From Jimgerdemannia flammicorona (Eukaryota > Mucoromycota > Endogonomycetes > Endogonales > Endogonaceae): 26,779 nt of DNA. Shown here in pieces: positions 19,455 to 26,779 of this stretch. The position numbers and the translations under genes are program-made. Under the pieces are notes generated by a model that did not search any database, was not told the origin of the DNA, and saw nothing but the letters and a program-made list of their open reading frames with translations. Position 1 is the first letter of the stretch, and every line of letters begins with the position of its first letter. Location of the stretch: the NCBI GenBank assembly GCA_003990745.1, contig RBNI01000810.1, positions 1 through 26,779 on the forward strand, written 5' to 3'.

Positions 19455-22400
19455 TCACCCAAGCATTTTCGTAATCTCAGTCAGGCAGAACTCGACTGCA
19501 AGATGGCCACCAGAATTATACATGGTGTCGATAGTGTGATAGGCTGTCTTGTGAAGAGTGTGAAGAGGGTAGGCGTGAAGTTCCTTCTGCCATTCGTCCT
19601 TGGTAAACCAGTCGAGTTGTTCATCTTGATCAGAAGAACCTCGGAACACAGAATATGAACCGTCGAGAAGACTGCACCTGAGGAGATGGCCACGATGAAA
19701 CTTATCTCCACAGGGGCAGGGGCGGGGTTGGCCAAAGTAGCCATAGCGCCAGGCAAGCGCAGAACACACAAGCTGGGGGGGGAAGGAGAGGACACGATTG
19801 GTGCCCCACGACCGCAAGCGGCCTTTGGGGGTGATATACTGAACGAGAGCCATGGAGGAGGAGGCCCATTCCTGTAGCAACTGATCCCGAAGGATGGACT
19901 GAAGGAAGGAGCAGAGTGAGCAAGTCTTGCGGACCTGGGGACGAAGGTCCCAGTACTAGTCGGGGAAGTCAAGCCAAGAGGTCCATCACTGGAACTTATC
20001 AATAATAGAACCCGGGGGACGCATGACAAAGTGCTCGCTAAGAGGGCCGATGAGGTTGTTGCCGGACTTGCTACACTAATCCAGATGGGCTTGGAACATG
20101 CAGCAGAGGTCTGGCGTACGACGGAGGAAGGAAGGAAGGCCAAGAATCGAGCTGCCAAGTAGGGGCCGGCCGAAAAATCCAACTGCCCAGACAACAGCAT
20201 CATCAAAGACCTTCTCGGGACGCTTCAATACCTAAAGCCCCATGGTAGTAGCCGGACAGGAAGCTCATAGAAGAGGAAGGCCGTACTCCAGCTGAGGCCT
20301 AATGAATGTCTGTACGATAGCCAGTTTGACCATTGGCGACTAGAGGGGACCATGGGCATGGCAGAACCCAAGAGTTCATTCTGCCTTCACTGCATTCTGC
20401 AACATGAGTTCGACAAAATCGAACCCTTTGTTGGTATACGGCACGCCCAGGTACACATAGGAGGAGGGTCATGGGCAGGACTCACCCCCAATCTGCATGG
20501 TATAGTCAGCAGGGCCGACATAACCACATTCTTGGGATTGAGTTCCATACCGTTCACTAGAAGCCAATCTTCACAAAAGTCAATCATCCTCTGCCCCTCC
20601 GCGGCAGTGCGGGGGGTGAGGGTGATATCGTCAGCAAAGAAGAGCCCTAGAGGAAAGTCGTACTCCTTAAATTATTCATCAAAGGAGGCAGCGAGGGGGT
20701 CGATGAAGATATCAAAGAGCCAGGGGGAGAGGAGGGAACCTTGAACAAGGCCGCGCTCAGTGGGGACCGAAGGGGTGACGAGGCCATTAACAACCACCTG
20801 ATAAGAATAGTGATTGAACAGACTTCGAATAATGCTAAGGAGGACCGCATCGACATCTCGGGCCTCAAGTCGAAAGAGAATATGCTTGAGGGGGACTCGA
20901 TCATATGTCTGCTGGAGGTCAAGAAAGACACAGTGGCCCCATCCCTTGACCCACGTCTCATGCGAAAGCAAGACATGAGAGAGGGAGGAGAAGTGGGTTC
21001 GGAAGCCGCCTTGGCAGCACGACATTTCTATCAGGCTGCTTTGGCTCTTGACATAACCTTCCAAACACTGCTTGAAGAGTCTACAAAATATTTCAGTCAG
21101 AGCAATAGGGCAAAACCCATCAATCGTCCGGGAGTCCTCCTTCTTGGGAATCAGAGAGATGATGGTGGAATTCCAGCAGCGGGGTGTGAGCCCCCAGACC
21201 ATGCACATCTGAAAGAAGAAGGACAAGGCTTTGGAGAGGCTACAGGGGGCGTCAACCTTACCTGCCATCACCCGAAGGATCCGGACGTGCAGGGAATCAG
21301 CTCCACAGGCCTTTGAGAGTGGGTAGCTACGGATAGCCCTCCAAACTGCTGGCTGGTCAAACCAACCCTGTAGCCCAAGGGCACCCATGCTGAGAGGGAA
21401 GACATCCTCAGAGTCATCGAGGTGGAGAGAGGCGTTCGGCTGGCCGAAGATAGTGGCAAAATAAGCAACCACATCATCGAACACCGGAACAGCGAGGGAT
21501 CGAGATTGGAGGGGGGCAAGGGGGGTGGAGCGGTATGCTCGCTTAAAACCACGGATGGCATCAGAGACCGAAGATGCACTGCGAAGAAGGTCCCGCCGAG
21601 GGAGCAGCGCTGCCCTGATTTCTCTTGCATCATATGAGCCAAGAATGTCCTCACAAACTGACTGTAGACCAGAGGTCAAAAGGGCGTCCAGGGAATCAAT
21701 GAACTGCTGGCAATCTTCCATAGAGTGAAAGCCAGATACATGATCCCGGATAGCGTAAATGGACCGGACAACAGTATCATAAACGATATCTGCTGATTCC
21801 CGAAGGTGAGCTTAAATGACCAGGTCGGTCAGATATCTCGCAGAGTAATGACGGATACCAGCCAAGGCAGCAACTGGTGAGGGGGAGAAGGGAAAGGAGA
21901 CAGTAAGGAGGGAGGGGTGGTCAGTAGTGATAGGAGGGGTGAAGCAGATGAGGAACGTGTGGAGGGATGTGGTGGTGAACACGTGATCAACGTGTGTAAG
22001 ACCAGCCACTGGCGTCAGGTGGTTCAATGACCACGTCATCAGGGAGGTGTCAACGATATCCATCTGATCCTGGGGACCAGAGTTGACGTTACTAAGGCGG
22101 GCACCGAAGTGGGTGTTGATGTCACTGATCAAGAGAGCCTTACCCAGGAAGGGACCAGATATAAGATCACGGAAGCCACCAATAGGAAGAGAGGGTGGGG
22201 CGTAAACCCCAACCAAAGCCAGGCTCTGGAACATGAGCCGGATATGGAAGGGGTCAGCAGAGGACCCAGAAATAAGAGGGGCGAATCAGTTTGACACAAG
22301 GACCATGAGACCACCGTTCTGGTGACCCACGATCCTGTGCAACGCCAGAGGAGAGGACATGTGAATGAGTGGAGAGGGATGCAGCAGGATGTGCCATGTT

Positions 22401-22501
22401 TCACAAATGAAAAGAATGTCGAGGGCAGGACTAATCAGCCAACTGAGCACATCGAACTTGTTCTGAGATAGTCCACGTGCATTGAGGAACCTAACTCTCA
22501 T
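19455..22501 (-). pseudogene. Family A unit 4 ORF2: APE endonuclease, RT, C-terminal Cys/His motif
   Basis: From ATG (22499-22501) to TGA (19455-19457), 3047 bases. The endonuclease opens MRVRFLNARGLSQ, with the metal-binding Glu in FICETW (about residue 34), SDINTHFGA near 125 and TTDHPSLLTVSF near 192. The 21721-20672 stretch is open for 349 codons: DCQQFIDSLDALLTSGLQ, LIPKKEDSRTIDGFCPIALTE, FLDLQQTYDRVP near 520 and GLVQGSLLSPWLFDIFID. FFADDITLT follows at 20617-20643 (about residue 622), then a frameshift near PKKCGYV. The C-terminus (19880-19455) carries CPCGDKFHRGHLLRC near residue 930, probably a zinc-binding motif. All RT catalytic Asp residues seen are intact, but frameshifts disable it. 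Confidence 0.92.
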
Positions 22502-23996
22502 TGTGGGCCAGGTGCGTTAGTGCCAACAGCATGGTAAGCACCTGAAGAGGAAGCCTCGGCTTCCAAATCCATCACCATTTCCCCAGTCACGGCTACAGTA
22601 CCACCTACCTTCGAAGCAGGGCCGGCCATCGGGGAGGCGGGGGAGGTGAGAGTAAGGCCGAGTTCCGCGGCCCAAGCTCGATAGAAGGTCTGCACCTCAG
22701 GCCTCTTCACAGTGGCTTCGCCAGCCAACTGTTGGACCCAAGTATGGAAGGATTAGAGTACCCATGACTTCACGGCCTCCGTGGTATTCTTGTTGCATAG
22801 GAGCGTGGGGTCCCAGGCTGACAGCACCAAGAACACGAGCACCTTCATCTTCTTCTGGAACGCCGTGACATAATCAGGGCGGAGAAGGAATTCAATAGTC
22901 GACGCCAAGATGTACAACATATTGAGAACTTTTGACAACATCACATGGACGTCATACAAGTTCTTTCGAATCTGCCCGATCTTAAGATGGGCAAATCCAT
23001 CGACGTAAACGCACTGCAGCCGGGCGCCCTTCTCAGTCAGCAACAAATGAGAGGTCAGCTTGCGGGTCATGCATGAGAGAGCAGTGGCGGCAGCAGCTCT
23101 CTCCAGCTTGGGGTAGGCCTGGGTCCTATCTTTGATAGAAACCTTCTTGGCAGCGGCGGCGTACAATTTGGGAGGGGCATGGGCCGAAGCGGAGGACGAA
23201 GATGGACCGGCGGCACTGGGACCCGCAGGCAAAGCCTGGGGCACTGGCTCAGGGGCCTTAGCTTTACCCTTTTTAGGGGGCATGGCTTTAGCGGCTGAGG
23301 GCATAGCCGTGGGACATACCTTCTTTGGCAGCACACCAGCTTGTGACACAGCGGCTTTAGCAACCCATTTGTCCACTCGCTTCTGAGCCTTTGACCGCGT
23401 GTTCGCAGCAGGACCAGTAGGAGGGGGGGCCAAGGACTTGGGGGGGGTGGATGTGGAAGGGGCAGCGAGGTACTTCCTGAAGGAGCACCAGATGATAAGG
23501 GGGCGATGGGCACAGATTGCGCAGCAAGCTGTGCCATTAGCTGGGCGTTGATTTTGGCCAATTTGGCCACCTGAGTCAGCAGATCCGAGATCTGCTTCCT
23601 CATCATAGTCATCTCTGTGACCAAATCGGGGTCGGCTGAGGGGCCCACACGACCGGCTGTCGGGGTCATACCCAAACTAGTGTTCAGGTGACCATGCTTA
23701 TTCCAATTGAGGGGCGGGGGCATGGAAGAAAATGAGATACGCTGGGCATCATGGTCCGAATCGGAAGAGATCATGATCTCTTTGTCATCTTCCGCATCGC
23801 GCAGGGAAGATAAATACGGCGATATCAGTCGTGCATCCCCGCACGACCTGCACATCGCCATAAGGCTACCCTCGCCAAAACCGAGGGAGAGAAGACTGAT
23901 GCCGTGATATTCAGCGCAGTGGAGCGAGGCGCCAAAGCGCGCGAAGAGACAGGTGGTGTTGCCATCATCACCGATGATGGAGGAGGTGGCTGACAT
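22498..23996 (-). pseudogene. Family A unit 4 ORF1
   Basis: Start chosen at ATG 23994-23996 (MSATSSIIGDDGN), the codon conserved as ATG in unit 3; an open frame extends 26 codons further upstream without an ATG. The first part is open through the EMTMMRKQISDLLTQVAKL coiled coil to about residue 175. A frameshift in the Pro-rich linker near 23480 moves to the frame that carries RSKAQKRVDKW, PPKKGKAKAPEPVPQ, KKVSIKDRTQAYPKLERA, YVDGFAHLKIGQIRKNLYD and NKNTTEAVKSWVL. There a TAA replaces CAA. The last part (22728-22498) ends VGTNAPGPQ with TGA overlapping the ORF2 ATG (ATGA). Probable RNA-binding protein of the retrotransposon particle, from position and coiled coil. Confidence 0.88.
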
Positions 23997-24208
23997 TGCC
24001 GAAATAGACGAAGGTGTGTTTGTTTGTTTATGTGAAATTGTGAAACGCGGGTCATGTGACCTTTGTTTATACAATGAAAAAATAATGGTGAAGGGGGGTA
24101 TTTATACCCGATGGGAGGCTTAGCTAATCAAAGTGACTGCTTTCTTAATTTGGAATATCTTCGGGCCGTAAAGCCGAGTCTAGCCAAATGGGGAAATCAC
24201 ATAAGTGG
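23997..24208 (-). promoter_or_regulatory. Family A unit 4 leader / promoter region
   Basis: Contains GGTCATGTGACC (24050-24061) and TATAAATA on the minus strand (24099-24106). The box sits in the inverted repeat GGGTAT-TT-ATACCC (24096-24109), about 100 bases inside the 5' boundary and 103 bases upstream of the ORF1 ATG. Confidence 0.65.
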
Positions 24209-24225
24209 TTAGGGTTAGGGTTAGG
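24209..24225 (+). repeat. Seam 4: telomeric repeat TTAGGGTTAGGGTTAGG between units 4 and 5
   Basis: Almost three perfect TTAGGG hexamers, flanked left by the 5' end of unit 4 (CACATAAGTGG) and right by the 3' end of unit 5 (CTTCAAGTAAG). Clearest seam in the window. Confidence 0.93.
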
Positions 24226-24615
24226 CTTCAAGTAAGAATTTATTCATTGTAGAGAAGATAAGGTACATTGGAGCAACAAAAGACAAAGACTCCTAAGATG
24301 AGAAAAGCAAAATAAGGCCAGCGAGGTAAACAGCTAGCTAAGAAGTACAACAAAGGCCAGAGAGGTGACCACCCTATGGACGGGCTGGATAAAACCATTT
24401 TGTCACGGCCGTAAAGATAATAAATGCGAAAAGCAAAGAAGAGAAAGGCTAAGATATAATATACGTTCGCCCGGTGCCAACTACAGGACCGTATCGACAA
24501 CTAAACACCAAATAACTGATATAAGATGAATAACTCAATACACTCTCAACAACAAGGGAACCAACCAGGGGAACGAGGAGAGAGAAGGAAATAAAGAAAA
24601 TGTGCGATCGCTCGA
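24226..24615 (-). other. Family A unit 5 3' UTR
   Basis: Non-coding, about 390 bp, with the invariant block at 24360-24380 and sense AATAAA (plus TTTATT near 24240-24245) next to seam 4. Differences from unit 4 are few, which supports recent common origin. Confidence 0.75.
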
Positions 24616-26657
24616 TCATCCAAGTATCTTTATAATCTCGGTCAGACAGAACCCGACCGCGAGGTGGCCACCAGAATTACACATGGCATCGATAGCATGA
24701 TAGGCCGTCTCGTGAACAGCGTGAAGAGGGTAGGCGCGAAGTTCTTCCTGCCATTCGTCATTGGTAAACCAATCGAGTTGTTCATCTCGATCGGAAGAAC
24801 CTCTGAATGCAGAATATGAACCATCGAGAAGACCATACCTGAGGAGATGGCCACGATGAAACTTATCTCCACAGGGGCAGGGGCGGGGTTGGCCAAAATA
24901 GCCATAACGCCAGGCGAGCATAGAGCACACAAGCCGGAGGGGGAAGAAGAGGACATGATCGGTACCCCGCGACTGCAAGCGGTCTTTGGGAGTGATGTAC
25001 CAAACGAGAGCCTGGGAAGAGGAGGCCCATTCCTGCAGTAGCTAATCCCAAATGAAGGACTGAAGGAAGGAGCAGAGCGAGCGAGTCTTGCGAACTTGGG
25101 GACGAAGGTCCCAGTACCAGTCGAGGAAGTCAAGCTAAGAGGTCCAACGCCGGAACTTGTCAATAATAGAACCCCGGGGATGCATGACAAAGCGCTCGCT
25201 AAGAGAGCTGAAAGAGTTGTTGCTGGACTTACTACACTAATCCAGATGGACTTGGAACATGCAGCAGAGGTCTGACGTATGACGAAGAAAGAAAGAGAGG
25301 CCAAGGATCAAGCTGCCAAGCAAGGGTCAGCCGGAAAATCCAACCGCCCAAGCAACAGCGTCATCAAAGACCTTCTTGGGACGCTTCAATACCTGAAGCC
25401 CCATTGTAGTAGCCGGACAGGAAGTACGTAGAAGGGGAAGGCCATACTCTAGCTGAGGCCTAATGAACATCCGTAAGATAGCCAGCTTGACTATTGGTGA
25501 CCAGAGGGGACCACTTGCATGGCAGAACCCAAGAGTTCATTCCGCCTTAGCCACTTTCTGCAATGCGAGTTCGGCAAAGTCGAACCCTTTATTGGTATAC
25601 GGCACACCCAGGTACACGTAGGAGGGGGGTCGCGGGCAGGGCTCATCTCCAATCCATACAGCACAGTCAGCAGGGCTGACATAACCGCACTTCTTGGGAT
25701 TGAGTTCCATACCATTCACCAGAAGCCAATCCTCACAAAAGTCAATCATCCTCTGCCCTTCCGTGGCAGTGCGGGGGTTGAGGGCGATATCATCCACAAA
25801 GAAAAGCCCTAGGGGAAAGTCGTACTCCTTAAATTGTTTATCAAAGGAGGCGGTGAGGGGGTCAATAAAGACGTTAAATAGCCAGAGGGAGAGGAGGGAG
25901 CCTTGGAAGAGGCCGCGCTCAGTGGGGATCGAAGGGGTGACGAGGCCATTAACAACCACCTAATAGGAACAGTGGTTGAACAGGCTTCGGATAATGCTAA
26001 GGAGGGCCGCATCGGCTCCTCGGGCCTCAAGTCGAGAAAGAATGAGCTTGAGGGGGACTTGATCATATGCCTGCCGGAGGTCAAGAAAGACACGGTGGCC
26101 CCATCTCTTAGCCCACGTCTCGTATGAAAGCAAGACATGAGAGAGGGAGGAGAAGCGGGTTCGGAAGCCGCCTTGGCAGCGTGACATTTCCGTCAGACCA
26201 CTTTGGCTCTTGACGTAACCTTCCAAACACTGCTCGAAGAGTCTACGAAACATTTCAGTCAGCGCAATAGGGCGAAACCCATCAATCATCTGGGAATCCT
26301 CCTTCTTGGAAATCAGGGAGATGATGGTGGAATTCCAGTGGCGAGGAGTGAGCCCCCAGACCATACACATCTGGAAGAAGAAGGACAAGGCTTTGGAGAG
26401 GCTACAGGGGGCGTTAACCTCGCCTGCCATCACCCGAAGGATCCGGACATGCAGGGAATCAGCTCCACAGGCCTTCGAGAGAGGGTAGATGCAGATAGCC
26501 CTCCAAACTGCCAGTTGGTCAAACCAACCCTGCAGCCCAAGGGCACCCACGCCAAGAGGGAAGACATCCTCAGAGTCATCGAGGTGGAGAGAGGCGTCTG
26601 GCTGGCCGAAGATAGTGGAAAAATAAACAACCACATCATCAAACACCAGGACAGCAG
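24616..26657 (-). pseudogene. Family A unit 5 ORF2, RT and C-terminus (N-terminus missing)
   Basis: Two nearly contiguous open stretches of 228 codons (26646-25960) and 140 codons (25959-25537) cover the pre-RT linker and RT: VFDDVVVYFSTIFGQPDASL, LISKKEDSQMIDGFRPIALTE, FLDLRQAYDQVP, RSLFNHCSY then a TAG, then VVNGLVTPSIPTERGLFQGSLLS and FFVDDIALN. The Gln-to-stop change after NHCSY is shared in position with units 1-3 style decay. Further down come LVNGMELNPKKCGYVSPADCAVW and PPSYVYLGVPYTNKG. The C-terminus 24978-24616 has CPCGDKFHRGHLLRY, losing the last Cys of the motif. The stop is TGA at 24616-24618. This is the best-preserved RT region in the window. Confidence 0.9.
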
Positions 26658-26779
26658 TTTCATCGGGAAGGAGTAGGGGGGGTGGGGCCCCTAAGGGGGA
26701 TTGGATAGTGGGTAGGATTACTGTATTATACGGAATAGACGGGTATTAATAAAGGATTGGAGTCCAAGTGACTATAAAA
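26658..26779 (+). mobile_element. Family B LINE, copy B3, extreme 3' end, cut by window edge
   Basis: From TTTCATCGGGAAGG onward the sequence matches 13568-13680 of copy B2, including GGCCCCTA-GGGGGATTGGATAG, the AATAAA signal (26748-26753) and GTGACTATAAAA, where the poly(A) tail begins and the window ends. It is therefore a very short (~120 bp plus tail), heavily 5'-truncated insertion in family A unit 5 ORF2. The right target-site duplication is out of view. Confidence 0.9.

Larger units (their letters stand above)
19063..24208 (-). mobile_element. Family A LINE, unit 4 (complete outline, no insertion)
   Basis: 5146 bases between two recognisable telomeric seams. It holds the longest uninterrupted coding stretches of the family in this window: 349 codons in the endonuclease/RT linker and RT, 226 codons in the ORF1 core. 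It still has frameshifts in both ORFs. Confidence 0.94.
24226..26657 (-). mobile_element. Family A LINE, unit 5 (3' part, interrupted by B3)
   Basis: Carries the 3' UTR and the last two thirds of ORF2. Homology to units 2-4 stops at about 26657 (ACCAGGACAGCAG), where family B sequence begins. The remaining 5' portion, if present, lies right of the window. Confidence 0.92.

Noticed and set aside
20741..21316. 191-codon plus-strand open frame in unit 4
   Set aside because: It is the shadow of the 349-codon RT stretch on the minus strand, which carries the motifs.
23994..24074. Extending unit 4 ORF1 upstream to 24074
   Set aside because: The upstream in-frame codons contain no ATG and are not conserved in frame in unit 3. 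The ATG at 23994-23996 is shared with unit 3.
7397..24225. CRISPR-like or satellite array, because of regular repeats
   Set aside because: The period is ~5.1 kb, the units encode LINE proteins, and the short seams are telomere hexamers, so no CRISPR or simple satellite is present.

Overview
This window is transposon-packed eukaryotic DNA, most likely subtelomeric and most likely fungal. I see no host protein gene, tRNA or rRNA. Nearly all of it comes from two families of non-LTR (LINE) retrotransposons, plus one retroposed transcript of unknown origin. The fungal guess rests on TTAGGG telomere-type repeats, on the wording of the reverse transcriptase (RGL-QGS-LSP style) and on an ORF1 domain that reminds me of early-diverging (Mucoromycota-like) fungal LINEs. 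This assignment is weak.

Family A is a ~5.14 kb LINE present as five consecutive head-to-tail units, all with the sense strand on the minus strand. Each complete unit reads, in sense direction: a ~210 bp leader with a GGTCAYRTGACC palindrome and a TATAAATA box; ORF1 (~500 codons: coiled coil, Pro/Ser/Lys linker, conserved C-terminal domain); an AUGA stop/start overlap; ORF2 (~1015 codons: APE-type endonuclease, reverse transcriptase, C-terminal Cys/His motif); and a ~390 bp 3' UTR with AATAAA. The 3' end has no poly(A); it runs straight into CCTAACCCTAACCC-type telomeric repeats and then the leader of the next unit. Seams lie near 7397, 13900, 19049 and 24209. Unit 1 (4690-7396) has lost its 3' part, units 2 (7407-13898), 3 (13908-19048) and 4 (19063-24208) are complete in outline, and unit 5 (24226-26657) has lost its 5' part. 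All copies carry stops and/or frameshifts.

Family B is an L1/Tx1-like LINE with a poly(A) tail. It has invaded the family A array three times: a long minus-strand copy in unit 1 ORF1 (1-4689, running off the left edge), a 5'-truncated plus-strand copy in the unit 2 leader (12364-13702, with a 13 bp target-site duplication), and a 3' end fragment in unit 5 ORF2 (26658-26779), which stops as its tail begins at the right edge. A third insertion (5149-6407) is a ~1.2 kb polyadenylated sequence with 67 A residues and a 10 bp target-site duplication, again in unit 1 ORF1; I cannot identify it.

The TTAGGG strand reads left to right, so the chromosome end would lie to the right, with the 3' end of every A unit facing the chromosome body. 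This is the geometry expected if each element was primed from a telomeric G-strand 3' end and stacked on the previous one. The seams are clearest on the right (nearly three hexamers at 24209, two at 19049) and decayed on the left, consistent with younger units toward the telomere. The main candidate for an undescribed system is therefore a telomere-associated, tail-less, APE-type LINE with a coupled stop-start between its two ORFs.
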